64,000 nt of DNA from Amycolatopsis jiangsuensis (lineage in GTDB: Bacteria; Actinomycetota; Actinomycetes; Mycobacteriales; Pseudonocardiaceae), in NCBI RefSeq assembly GCF_014204865.1, contig NZ_JACHMG010000001.1, positions 5,792,501 to 5,856,500 of the forward strand, written 5' to 3'. This document shows, one piece after another, positions 53,727-61,948 of the stretch. The notes under the pieces are model-generated. The model was not told where the DNA came from. It ran no database searches and was given only the letters and a program-made list of their open reading frames with translations. The translations under genes were made by a program, and so were the position numbers. Numbering within the stretch: the first letter of the stretch is position 1; the number at the start of each line of letters is the position of its first letter.

Positions 53727-54713
53727 TTAGTCCGTGGTCCAGGCGTCGCCCCATTCGGCGGATCTGGCTGCTCGGTAACGGGCGCCTTGGCGTTTCGACA
53801 CGACGGTTGCGGGGGCCAGGCCGTCGGGGGTGCAGAGGTCCAGGTGCACGAAACCCTTGTGCTTGCGGGGGTGGCGGATGATCCGGGCTGGTGGCCGGTC
53901 GGCCGGTGTCGTGGTCGCGGCGACGTAGGCGAACTTCTCGTCTTCGAAGCCGAGCGTGCTCGACTTGATCCTGCGGTGGAGGCTGCTGCGGGGCAGCCGC
54001 GCGGCGAAGTGGCACCAATCCTCGCCAGGGCTGATCGGACAGGTGCCGTCGTGCGGACAGGGGGCGACGATGGGCCGGTCCAGTGCGCGCAGAACGTCCC
54101 TGGCGGCGCGGATGCGGGCGAATCCGGCGGGCGTGCCGGGCTCCACGAGCACGACTGTGCCGGCTTGCGCGGCGAGCCAGCGGACCACGTCGGCGCGACC
54201 TGGTTCGGGCAGTTCGCCGAGCACGTAGGACATCGTGACGAGGTCGGCCTGGGGGCCAGGCCCGGTGGGGTCGGCCAGGCCACGCTGCCAAATCGCGGAG
54301 CGGATTGCCGGTGCCTCGGCGTGTGCGGCCAGCTTGCGGCCCAGCGTGAGGGCACCCGCGACCTGCTCCACCACCGTGCACTTCTCCAGCGACGGCCATA
54401 CGCCGGCAGCCGCCCACACCGCGGCACCGGTACCGCCGCCGACGTCGACCTGGGTGCGTGGCGCGAGTTCGGGAGCTGCCGCGGCCACCTCGGCCAGTAC
54501 TGCCGAGACCGCCGCGTATGTGGCCGGCATCCGGTACCCGGCGTACGCGGCGACGTCGAGCTCCGACGCCAGGATCGGTGACGTCGCGGAGTCTCCTTGT
54601 CGATAACGCTTGCTGAGCCGGTCGACCGCCTGCGTGAGCCGGGCTTCGGGAAACCGGGCGAGCTCGTCGTCGAGTGCGATGCGGAGATCGTCGGGAAGAG
54701 GGGCCACGGACAC
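53727..54713 (-). CDS. Rsm22-family putative methyltransferase
   Basis: 328 aa. The SAM-binding motif VDVGGGTGAAVWAAAG lies at about 88-103, with a following YVLGELPE segment. A cysteine set (PCPHDGTCPI and DWCHF, about 218-238) fits the iron-sulfur site of the Rsm22 family. The C terminus is basic (IIRHPRKHKGF). In mitochondria the family assists small-subunit ribosome assembly; the bacterial substrate is not established. It is divergent from the DGPF genes. Confidence 0.88.
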   Translation of the reverse strand: MSVAPLPDDLRIALDDELARFPEARLTQAVDRLSKRYRQGDSATSPILASELDVAAYAGYRMPATYAAVSAVLAEVAAAAPELAPRTQVDVGGGTGAAVWAAAGVWPSLEKCTVVEQVAGALTLGRKLAAHAEAPAIRSAIWQRGLADPTGPGPQADLVTMSYVLGELPEPGRADVVRWLAAQAGTVVLVEPGTPAGFARIRAARDVLRALDRPIVAPCPHDGTCPISPGEDWCHFAARLPRSSLHRRIKSSTLGFEDEKFAYVAATTTPADRPPARIIRHPRKHKGFVHLDLCTPDGLAPATVVSKRQGARYRAARSAEWGDAWTTD

Positions 54714-54860
54714 CGATTATCCCCTGTCCGATTCATCCGCCTCGACCCCGCCGGCCTGCTAGTTTCGCCTCGGGGAAAAAACCTCGGCCGCCGGGTCGAT
54801 CCGGCGCCCGCTCGTTCGACGCAGTGATGAAGGCACACCACGAGCGAAAGGTTCAGGCGG

Positions 54861-55289
54861 ATGCGATTCATGGTGATCATGAAAGCCAGCGAAGAGAGCG
54901 AAGCGGGCCAGGTGCCGAGCACCGAATTGCTGGCGGAGATGGGCAAGTTCAACGAGGACCTGGTCCGGGCCGGGGTGATGCTCGCGGGGGAGGGCCTGCA
55001 GCCCAGCTCCCAGGGCGCGCGGGTCCGGTTCGGGGGCACCGCCGAACCGGCCGTGCTCGACGGTCCGTTCGCCGAGACCAAGGAACTGATCGCCGGCTTC
55101 TGGATCCTGCAGGTCCGCTCCCTCGAGGAGGCGGTGGAATGGGTCAAGCGGACCCCGAACACCGACGGTGCGCACCACGAGATCGAGATCCGGCGCATTT
55201 CCGAAGCGGAGGACTTCGGCGACAACTTCACTCCGGAACTGCAGGAAGCCGAGGAGAAACTGCGGAAGGCAGCGGAGAAGAACGGATGA
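54861..55289 (+). CDS. YCII-related DGPF-domain protein
   Basis: 142-aa small cytoplasmic protein: start RFMVIMKASEESEAG, the family motif DGPFAETKELIAGFWI (about 65-80), and a charged C-terminal tail. DGPF proteins are the conserved partners of ECF42-type sigma factors, and one is encoded just downstream. Biochemical role unknown. Possible promoter elements GTCGA (54795) and TTCGA (54814) lie upstream, compatible with the TGTCGA/CGA-type elements reported for ECF42 targets (tentative). Its stop overlaps the start of the next DGPF gene (ATGA). Confidence 0.92.
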   Translation: MRFMVIMKASEESEAGQVPSTELLAEMGKFNEDLVRAGVMLAGEGLQPSSQGARVRFGGTAEPAVLDGPFAETKELIAGFWILQVRSLEEAVEWVKRTPNTDGAHHEIEIRRISEAEDFGDNFTPELQEAEEKLRKAAEKNG

Positions 55290-55642
55290 GGTTCATGGTG
55301 CTCGTGAAGGCCGGCGCGGAATCGGAAGCGGGTACGCCGCCGAGTCCGGAGCTGGTCGAGCAGATGGACCTCTTCAACGAGCAGCTGGCCGCCTCCGGGC
55401 ATCTGGTGCGGACCGCAGGGCTCACTCCCAGCTCCGAGGGCGCCCGGCTGGTGTGGTCCGCCGGGCAACCGGAACCGGCGGTGGTGGACGGTCCGTTCGC
55501 CGAGACGAAGGAACTGGTCGCCGGGGTCTGGATCCTGGAGGGAAGCTCGGTCGCGGAGATCGTCGAGCTGATGCGCCGGGCGCCGAACCCGCAGTTGCGG
55601 GCAGGCACGGTCGAGATCCGCCCGATGGTCGGCTCGCTCTGA
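55286..55642 (+). CDS. YCII-related DGPF-domain protein (paralogue)
   Basis: 118 aa, a clear paralogue of the preceding gene: RFMVLVKAGAESEAG start and DGPFAETKELVAGVWI motif, but without the charged tail. Translationally coupled to it by a 4-bp overlap, and followed 54 bp later by the sigma factor gene. Two DGPF genes ahead of one sigma factor suggest a heteromeric pair or recent duplication. Confidence 0.92.
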   Translation: MRFMVLVKAGAESEAGTPPSPELVEQMDLFNEQLAASGHLVRTAGLTPSSEGARLVWSAGQPEPAVVDGPFAETKELVAGVWILEGSSVAEIVELMRRAPNPQLRAGTVEIRPMVGSL

Positions 55643-55696
55643 GTCGTCGCCCGCCCGAGGGTTGCCTCGGGCGGGCCCGGCCTGTGTGATGGGCCG

Positions 55697-56686
55697 GTGA
55701 ACACGCACAGCGCCGTGGAGGCGGTCTGGCGGATCGAGTCGGCGCGCGTGATCGCCGGACTCGCCAGGTTGGTGCGCGACGTCGGGCTCGCCGAGGAGCT
55801 GGCGCAGGACGCGCTGGTCGCCGCGCTCGAACAGTGGCCGGAGACCGGCGTGCCACGCAATCCGGGTGCCTGGCTGACGACCACCGCGAAACGGCGGGCC
55901 GTCGACCTGTTCCGGCGCAACGAGACGCTGGGCCGCAAGCTCGGCGAGCTGGGACGGGAACAGGCGCAGCTCGGCGAAGGCGTGCTGCCGGATTTCGACG
56001 CGGTGCTCGACGACGAGCACATCGAGGACGATCTGCTGCGGCTCGTGTTCACCGCCTGTCATCCCGTGCTGCCGATGCAAGGGCGGGTGGCGCTGACCTT
56101 GCGGATGCTCGGCGGCCTCGCCACCGACGAGATCGCGCGCGCGTTCCTGGTCAAGGAATCCACTGTGGCCCAACGGATCGTGCGGGCCAAGAAGGCGCTC
56201 GCCGACGCGCAGGTACCGTTCGAAGTCCCGGTGGGCGAGGAGCGGATGGCGCGGCTGCCCGCCGTGCTGGAAGTGATCTACCTGATCTTCAACGAGGGCT
56301 ATTCCGCCACTCGCGGCGACGACTGGATGCGCCCCGCGCTCTGTGAGGACGCGCTGCGGCTGGGCCGGGTGCTGGCCGGGCTGATGCCCACCGAACCGGA
56401 AGTGCACGGACTCGTCGCGTTGCTGGAGATCCAGGCTTCCCGCGCGGCCGCGCGCACCGGGCCGAACGGCGAACCGGTGCTGCTGCTCGACCAGGACCGC
56501 GGCAAGTGGGACCGGCTGCTGATCCGGCGCGGTCTCGACGCGCTGGCTCGCGCCGAACAGCTCGCCGGCGGTGCGTACGGCCCGTACTCCGCACAGGCCG
56601 CGATCGCCGCCTGCCACGCCCGCGCGGTCACACCGGAAGACACCGACTGGACCCGGATCTCCTTGCTGTACGAGGGACTCGCATGA
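55697..56686 (+). CDS. ECF42-type sigma factor, truncated by an in-frame TGA
   Basis: 329-aa product. Region 2 contains ESARVIAGLARLVRDVGLAE and GVPRNPGAWLTTTAKRRAVD; region 4 contains LRMLGGLATDEIARAFLVKE. The long C-terminal extension typical of ECF42 follows (VIYLIFNEGYSATRGDDWMR; GGAYGPYSAQAAIAACHA). The frame ends at TGA 56684-56686, directly after LLYEGLA. The family normally continues R/x-LTPSPVV-LNRAVAV, and exactly that (LTPSPVIDLNRAVAV) follows the TGA in the same frame. A single CGA-to-TGA change explains it. Confidence 0.9.
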   Translation: MNTHSAVEAVWRIESARVIAGLARLVRDVGLAEELAQDALVAALEQWPETGVPRNPGAWLTTTAKRRAVDLFRRNETLGRKLGELGREQAQLGEGVLPDFDAVLDDEHIEDDLLRLVFTACHPVLPMQGRVALTLRMLGGLATDEIARAFLVKESTVAQRIVRAKKALADAQVPFEVPVGEERMARLPAVLEVIYLIFNEGYSATRGDDWMRPALCEDALRLGRVLAGLMPTEPEVHGLVALLEIQASRAAARTGPNGEPVLLLDQDRGKWDRLLIRRGLDALARAEQLAGGAYGPYSAQAAIAACHARAVTPEDTDWTRISLLYEGLA

Positions 56687-56974
56687 CTGACGCCGTCGCC
56701 GGTGATCGACCTGAACCGGGCGGTCGCGGTCTGCATGGCTTCCGGGCCGGAAGCGGGACTGGCGCTGGTGGACGAACTCGTGGACAACCCGGCTTTGAAG
56801 AACTACCACCTGCTGCCGAGCGTGCGCGGCGATTTCCTGGACAAGCTGGGCCGCCGTGCGGAGGCACGCGCGGAGTTCGAACGCGCCGCGGAGATGACCG
56901 AAAACGCCAGGGAACGGACGTTGTTGCTGGGCCGCGCGTCTTCGTGTGCGCAGCAGGAGGCTGGGCCGAGGTAG
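56687..56974 (+). pseudogene. Cut-off C-terminal part of the ECF42 sigma factor
   Basis: The same frame as the sigma gene resumes right after the TGA and runs 95 codons to a TAG: LTPSPVIDLNRAVAVCMASG, NYHLLPSVRGDFLDKLGRRA, then ARAEFERAAEMTENARERTL, the TPR-like end of ECF42 proteins. It has no convincing start or ribosome site of its own. Rejoined, the gene would be 55697-56974, about 425 aa, the usual size. Either a nonsense mutation, a sequencing error or readthrough. Confidence 0.85.
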
Positions 56975-57471
56975 CGGCCCGGAGCCGGTCGCGGTTCCGC
57001 CGACCGAGGCGGCGCGATCGACGCTATCGGTGCGGGCGGCGCGATTGGTGTAGGTGGCGCGGTCGATGTGGGCGGCGCAATCGGTGCGATAAGTGCGCCC
57101 GGTGCGGGTGACGCGATCGGTGCGCGTGACGTGATCGGTGTGAATGGTGCGTGCTGTGGTCGGCATGGCGTCAAGAGTCGCCGACCGCACCGACAAAAAC
57201 GCGCGGAAACGGTCGCCGCAAGCGGGTTGTCCACAACGCCGATCGAGTGGGGACAACCGATGCGAACCCCCAATCGACCGGCGACGGCGTAGCCGGACGT
57301 TGGCCCGAACGAGTGCAGCCGAATCTTCCCCCACCCGACCCGAGCCGACCCGACCCGGCCCGCCACTCGAGCCGACCCGGCCCGCCACTCGACCCGACCT
57401 GGCCCGACCCGACCTGCCACCCGGTCCTGATCCAGGTCCCACGTCAGCCCCGTCGCCGCCGGCGCGACAGG
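56975..57471. repeat. Gene-free spacer with short degenerate repeats
   Basis: About 500 bp with no credible gene. The first third is built of 15-20 bp words of GGTGCGGGTGACGCGATC type. The last part (57341-57420) repeats CGAGCCGACCCGGCCCGCCA in units of 22-31 bp. Confidence 0.65.
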
Positions 57472-58248
57472 TCAACGACTCCGCACGTATCCCAGCCGTC
57501 GCGACAGCGCGGCCGCGGTGCCGGCGACTGTCGGGCCGAGTTCGTCAGCGCGGCGCAGGACCCGGGGAGCCGGGCCGGCGACGCTGATCGCCGCGATCGG
57601 TCGTCCGGAGTGATCGCGCACGGCCGCCGCGACGCAGCCGACGTCGGGCTCGTTCTCGACATCGTCGACCGCCCAGCCGCGCCGGCTGGCACGGGCGAGG
57701 TCGTCGAGCAGCCGCACCGGATCGTTGATGGTCTTGAGCGTGAGACTGTCGAGCTTCATCCGCCGTACGCGCTCCGCGCGGTCCACCTCCGGCAGCGCGG
57801 CGAGCCATGCCTTCCCCAACGACGTCGCGTGCTGCGGCCGGCGCGTACCCAGCCGGCAGGCGAGCGTCACGGCGGTGCCGCTGCGTTCGCTGGCGACGTA
57901 AACCATGGTGTCGTTGTCCGGTACGGCGAGATACGTCGTTTCGCCGGAACGCTCAGCCAACGCCGAGAGGTAGCGCGGCGCGCACCGGTGCAGATCGGTG
58001 GCCGCCATCGCGCGGGCACCGAGCTCCACGAGACGCGTGCCGAGCCGCACGCGCCCGGTGACGCTGTCCGCCTCCAAGTACTCCAGGCGTTTCAGAGTGC
58101 CGACGATGCGGTATGCGGCGCTGCGTGACAGGCCCAGCTGCCGCGCGATCGCGTTGGTGGAGATTTCCTGGTACTGCCCGACGTGCTCCAACACCGCGAG
58201 CCCACGCTCCAAGGTGCCACTCTGGTCCAGTCCACGTGCTTCGTCCAC
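57472..58248 (-). CDS. IclR-family transcriptional regulator
   Basis: 258 aa. The N-terminal winged HTH reads TLERGLAVLEHVGQYQEIST and ARQLGLSRSAAYRIVGTL. The C-terminal IclR effector domain includes RLGTRRPQHATSLGKAWLA and VGCVAAAVRDHSGRPIAAIS. The GTG at 58248 follows GGAGGTTGAC; longer in-frame extensions look non-coding. It is divergent from the SDR gene at 58555 and may control it. IclR proteins often govern aromatic or acid degradation, so the meta-cleavage genes at 62.6 kb are another possible target. Confidence 0.93.
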   Translation of the reverse strand: MDEARGLDQSGTLERGLAVLEHVGQYQEISTNAIARQLGLSRSAAYRIVGTLKRLEYLEADSVTGRVRLGTRLVELGARAMAATDLHRCAPRYLSALAERSGETTYLAVPDNDTMVYVASERSGTAVTLACRLGTRRPQHATSLGKAWLAALPEVDRAERVRRMKLDSLTLKTINDPVRLLDDLARASRRGWAVDDVENEPDVGCVAAAVRDHSGRPIAAISVAGPAPRVLRRADELGPTVAGTAAALSRRLGYVRSR

Positions 58249-58488
58249 GTCAACCTCCGCGTGTTCCCAGTCGCCGGTACGGGGTGCCGTCAAGCGGTGC
58301 CGGACGGTAACACCTCGGATGTATAACCGGAACGTCCCCGCCTGATCCGTAATATCTCCGCTCCGGAGGGGCGCCAGTGGGTTCAACCTCCGATCAGTAG
58401 GACAGCTAACAAACTACCGCAGAGACCCGTCCCGACGCAGTACGCGCGCTCCCCGGCCTACTCGCCGCAGGATTCAGTCCTTCGTGAT

Positions 58489-58501
58489 GACACCAGGTGT
58501 C
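58489..58501 (+). promoter_or_regulatory. Perfect palindrome upstream of the SDR gene
   Basis: GACACCAGGTGTC is a perfect 13-bp dyad 53 bp before the ATG at 58555. A TAGAGT (58512-58517), which fits the actinobacterial -10 pattern TAnnnT, follows it, so a repressor bound here would cover the promoter. The rest of the 306-bp IclR-SDR gap shows nothing else distinct. Confidence 0.45.
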
Positions 58502-58554
58502 GTCGTTCTGGTAGAGTGACGGGACCAGAGTCTCATCACCTGCAGGAGAGTTTC

Positions 58555-59436
58555 ATGCGCGTCTTCGTCACCGGTGGTACCGGCGTGGTCGGTTCCGCCG
58601 TCGTCGCCGAGTTGCTCGGCAACGGTCACACCGTTCTCGCTCTCGCCCGCTCGGACGCTTCGGCTCAAGCCGCCGAGGCAGCGGGCGCCGAGCCGCTTCG
58701 GGGATCCCTCGCCGATCCGGACGTCCTTCGTGTCGGCGCTGCCCAGTCCGACGGCGTCATCCATCTGGCGTTCTCCAACGACTTCAGCAGTACGGAAGCG
58801 CTCGCGCAGTCGGTCACCGAGGAAGCTGCCGCCATCGAGACCCTCGGTGAGGCGCTTGTCGGCAGCGGTCGTCCCTTCGTCACCGTCTCGGGCACGCCGC
58901 ACGCGTCGGGGCGTGCCTCGACCGAGGCCGACGCTTTGCCTGCCGAAGGGCCGGTCGGTGGTCGCAGCCGTGCGGTCACGGCGGCTGTGGAGATGGCCTC
59001 GCGTGGGGTCCGTAGCTCGGCGGTGCGCCTGCCGCGCACGGTGCACAACGAGGGCGCGGGCGGATTCGCCGGAATGCTGACCAATATTGCGCGCCAGAGT
59101 GGGGTGTCCGGTTACCCGGGTGACGGCACGCAGCGCTGGCCGGCGGTGCACGCACTCGACGCGGCGGTGCTCTTCCGGCTCGCCTTGGAGAAGGCCGAAG
59201 CCGGCACCTACTGGCACGCGGTGAACGACGAGGGCGACCCGGTGCGGGACATCGCCGCGGTCATCGGCCGCCGGCTGGGCGTGCCGGTCGAGCCGGTGCC
59301 CGAGCAGACCTACGGTCCGCTCGGCGCGATCTTCGCGACCGACCAGCCCTCGTCCAGCGCCCACACCCGGAAGGTGCTCGGCTGGGAGCCCACGCACCCG
59401 CGTCTGCTGGCGGACCTGGAGAAGATCCAGCCCTGA
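58555..59436 (+). CDS. NAD-dependent epimerase/dehydratase family protein
   Basis: 293-aa extended SDR. The cofactor motif MRVFVTGGTGVVGSAVVAEL is at the very start, followed by DGVIHLAFS, PFVTVSGTPHA, and a late WPAVHALDAAVLFRLALE substrate region. GGAGAG lies five bases before the ATG. The nearest groups are the nucleoside-diphosphate-sugar epimerase-like reductases of unknown substrate. A second NAD(P)-binding protein follows 39 bp downstream in the same orientation. Confidence 0.9.
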   Translation: MRVFVTGGTGVVGSAVVAELLGNGHTVLALARSDASAQAAEAAGAEPLRGSLADPDVLRVGAAQSDGVIHLAFSNDFSSTEALAQSVTEEAAAIETLGEALVGSGRPFVTVSGTPHASGRASTEADALPAEGPVGGRSRAVTAAVEMASRGVRSSAVRLPRTVHNEGAGGFAGMLTNIARQSGVSGYPGDGTQRWPAVHALDAAVLFRLALEKAEAGTYWHAVNDEGDPVRDIAAVIGRRLGVPVEPVPEQTYGPLGAIFATDQPSSSAHTRKVLGWEPTHPRLLADLEKIQP

Positions 59437-59475
59437 CGGGCGGTCGGCGTTCCCGGTCGAGAAAGGTTTTCCGCC

Positions 59476-60324
59476 ATGGTGGCAGTGGTTTTCGGCGCTC
59501 GCGGCAACGTGGGCCGGCACGTCACCGACGGCCTGCTGGCCGCCGGTGAGCAGGTCAGAGCAGTCAGCAGGGATCCGTCCGCGGACCTGCCTGCCGGTGC
59601 GAAGGCAGTCGTCGCCGACCTGGAGCGGCCGGAAACCCTGCCGACCGTGTTCGATGGCGCCGACAAGGCCTTCTTCTACGGGATCGTCGACTTCCAGAAG
59701 CCTTACGACATCGGGAAAGTCGTCGCGGCGGCCGTGGACGCGGGGGTGCGGCGGGTAGCTCTGCTTTCCTCGGTCTCGGTTCTCGACCCGGATGACGACG
59801 GCCCGGTGCCCCGCGCGAATCGCAGGATCGAGGAGGCCATCCAGCGGTCCGGTGTGGACTGGACGTTCGTCAGGCCGGGGACGTTCGCGACCAACACCCG
59901 CCTCTGGTGGGCAGAACCGATCCGCACCGCCGGCGTCGTCGGCCTTCCCTATCCGCTGGCGGAATCGGCGCCAGTGCACGAGAAGGACATCGCGGCGCTG
60001 GCGGTGACCGCCCTGACCGAACCGGGCCACTCGCACCAGGCCTACACCCTTCACGGGGCCGAATCGCTGACGTTGCGGCGGCAGGTCGAGCACCTCGGGG
60101 AGGCGATCGGGCGCCGGATCGAGGTGGAGCACGTGACCGCGGAGCAGGCTCGCGCGGAGATGAGTCGGACGACGCCCCCGTTCGTCGCCGAAGCGATCGT
60201 GAACCAATGGGCGGCCGGCGACGGGATTCCGGCCTTGACCTCCGCGATCGTCGGCAAGATCACCGGCGCGCCGGCGCACACGTACGCGCAGTGGGCTGCC
60301 GATCACGCCGACGATTTCCGCTGA
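59476..60324 (+). CDS. NmrA-like NAD(P)-binding protein
   Basis: 282-aa atypical SDR: VVFGARGNVGRHVTDGLLAA cofactor motif, VDFQKPYDIGKVVAAAVDAG, and DWTFVRPGTFATNTRLWW. It lacks the catalytic Tyr-Lys pair. Related in family, but only distantly in sequence, to the protein at 29796-30644. Likely operon with the preceding SDR. Substrate unknown. Confidence 0.88.
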   Translation: MVAVVFGARGNVGRHVTDGLLAAGEQVRAVSRDPSADLPAGAKAVVADLERPETLPTVFDGADKAFFYGIVDFQKPYDIGKVVAAAVDAGVRRVALLSSVSVLDPDDDGPVPRANRRIEEAIQRSGVDWTFVRPGTFATNTRLWWAEPIRTAGVVGLPYPLAESAPVHEKDIAALAVTALTEPGHSHQAYTLHGAESLTLRRQVEHLGEAIGRRIEVEHVTAEQARAEMSRTTPPFVAEAIVNQWAAGDGIPALTSAIVGKITGAPAHTYAQWAADHADDFR

Positions 60325-60343
60325 GCAGGTGTAGGGTGGGTGC

Positions 60344-60886
60344 TTGAATGGTCACATCGTTTTCTTGAACGGCGCGTCCAGCTCGGGGAAGGTGAGCATC
60401 GCCCGCGAGCTGCTGGACACGCTCCCGACGCCGTACTTCTCTTTCGCGCGCGATGCGGTCAACAGCATGCGCTCACGCACGCGCACGGCGGAGCTGCCCG
60501 AATCGGAGTTCCCCGCGGTGCTGGACCGCACCGTTCGCGGCTACCATCGGATGCTGGCCGGTCTCGCGGCGGCGGGCAACGATGTCATCGCAGACCACGT
60601 CCTCCGTCCACAGTGGCTTCTCGACTGCCTCGCGGTGCTTCGGCCGTACGAGGTCACCTTCGTGGGAGTTCGCTGCCCGCTACCGGAACTGCGTCGTCGT
60701 GAAGAACGGCGCGGCGACCGCGATCCCGGGCTGGCCGAACGGCAGTTCCCGGTCGTTGACCAGCACGGCGACTACGACTTCGAATGTGACACGTCCGAGC
60801 GGACGCCCCGGGAATGTGCGGAGGCGATCACGGCTTTCGTGTCCACATCGGACCGGAGCGGCGCCTTCGCTCGGTTGCGTGGCTAG
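60344..60886 (+). CDS. Chloramphenicol phosphotransferase (CPT)-like protein
   Basis: 180-aa P-loop kinase-like protein. The start HIVFLNGASSSGKVSIAREL is the CPT Walker A region, and RPYEVTFVGVRCPLPELRRR, ERRGDRDPGLAERQ and Cys/His-rich YDFECDTSERTP are the expected later motifs. In Walker A the usual Ser/Thr after GK is Val (GKVS), which should weaken Mg-ATP binding. TTG start at 60344 behind GTAGGGTGGG. CPT proteins phosphorylate chloramphenicol in some Streptomyces; most homologues have unknown substrates. Its stop overlaps that of the convergent gene in a CTAG. Confidence 0.82.
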   Translation: MNGHIVFLNGASSSGKVSIARELLDTLPTPYFSFARDAVNSMRSRTRTAELPESEFPAVLDRTVRGYHRMLAGLAAAGNDVIADHVLRPQWLLDCLAVLRPYEVTFVGVRCPLPELRRREERRGDRDPGLAERQFPVVDQHGDYDFECDTSERTPRECAEAITAFVSTSDRSGAFARLRG

Positions 60887-61284
60887 CTTTTCGAGATCCC
60901 CGCGATCGCGCGAACCACTGCGGTGCAGCGGTCTTCCACGTACTCCAGTCCGGCTTCCACGGCGATGCGACGGGCTTCCGCGGACACGATTCCTTGTTGC
61001 AGCCACAGTGCTTTCGCACCGATCGCGACCGCCGACCTGGCGACCGCGGGGGTTTCGCCGGACGGGCGGAAGACGTCGACCAGATCCACCGGCTCGGGAA
61101 TGTCCTCGAGCTTCCGGTACACCTTCTCGCCAAGGAGCTCCGTCGCCGACGGGTGCACCGGGATGATGCGGAAACCGTGTGCCTGCAACGCGGCCGGGAC
61201 GCTGTGTGCTGCCTTCGCCGGGTCACGGCTGAGGCCCACCACCGCGATGGTGCGGGCGCCGGCGAGGACTTCTTCGGGCTTCAT
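60883..61284 (-). CDS. CoA-binding domain protein (YccU-like)
   Basis: 133-aa Rossmann-fold protein: ARTIAVVGLSRDPAKAAHSV at the start, IIPVHPSATELLGEKVY, VDLVDVFRPSGETPAVARSA and KALWLQQGIVSAEARRIAVE. The fold binds CoA or a related nucleotide; the cellular role is unknown. ATG at 61284. It may be co-transcribed with the two minus-strand genes upstream of it. Confidence 0.92.
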   Translation of the reverse strand: MKPEEVLAGARTIAVVGLSRDPAKAAHSVPAALQAHGFRIIPVHPSATELLGEKVYRKLEDIPEPVDLVDVFRPSGETPAVARSAVAIGAKALWLQQGIVSAEARRIAVEAGLEYVEDRCTAVVRAIAGISKS

Positions 61285-61324
61285 ACCTCTGGAACGCTCG
61301 CGTCGCGCCGGGGATTCCGCACCG

Positions 61325-61897
61325 TCACAGCCGCCACAGACGAAGCCCTCGGACGCGGTAGACCGGCCACACCACCTGCCACCACGATCGGCGAAGGAAG
61401 GCATCGCTGCAGGTCAGAATGTTGCGAGCGGACGTTGTGGCTACCTCGTGCCGGTCCGGCCAGGCCGCGCCGCGAACGCCGACCGACAGGCGGAAAACCG
61501 TGAGCAACCCGCGTCCCTGCAGGTCGTAGCGGGCTCCGGTGTCGCCGGCGTCCGGGGTGAGGCGGGCGATCTCGGCGCGGAACGCGCGCGGCGCTTCGGA
61601 ACCGGCCCCGGCCGGCACGTCGGCCACGCTGCCGGCGATCACCGCGCCGTGCAGCCGCCGCGCGAACCTGCCCAGCAGCCGGCGTTCCCACCACGGCAAC
61701 ACGCGGCGGTGCATGAGCAGCGCCGCGCATTCACCGTGTCCGAGGGAGAACACCTCGGCGAGATCGTCGTACCGGCTCATTTCGGCCGGCTCTTCGAGAT
61801 GCAACCGGACCTCGAAACGCACGCGCGCGACGAGTTCGTCGAGCACCTCACGCCGGTCGAGCCGTGCCTTCGCCCGCGATGCCGCCCAGTCGCCCAT
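61325..61897 (-). CDS. Hypothetical protein
   Basis: 190 aa, no membrane segments or signal peptide. The N terminus is rich in Arg/Glu/Leu (RLDRREVLDELVARVRFEVR). The middle contains FSLGHGECAALLMHRRVLPW, and the C terminus is Trp/Arg-rich (RRSWWQVVWPVYRVRGLRLW). GAGGGAGAGCC precedes the ATG at 61897. I do not recognise a family. It lies 40 bp before the CoA-binding protein gene. Confidence 0.7.
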   Translation of the reverse strand: MGDWAASRAKARLDRREVLDELVARVRFEVRLHLEEPAEMSRYDDLAEVFSLGHGECAALLMHRRVLPWWERRLLGRFARRLHGAVIAGSVADVPAGAGSEAPRAFRAEIARLTPDAGDTGARYDLQGRGLLTVFRLSVGVRGAAWPDRHEVATTSARNILTCSDAFLRRSWWQVVWPVYRVRGLRLWRL

Positions 61898-61948
61898 GGC
61901 TCTCCCTCTGGTCGGGGGTCTCCCCGCGCACGGTAGCCGCCTGCGGGC

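Noticed and set aside
51713..57475. A 1920-codon open frame on the minus strand
   Set aside because: Only its first-transcribed-last 391 codons (51713-52888) encode a protein, the histidine kinase. The rest runs antisense to or through the DGPF, sigma and Rsm22 genes and a minisatellite, and stays open only because of high GC.
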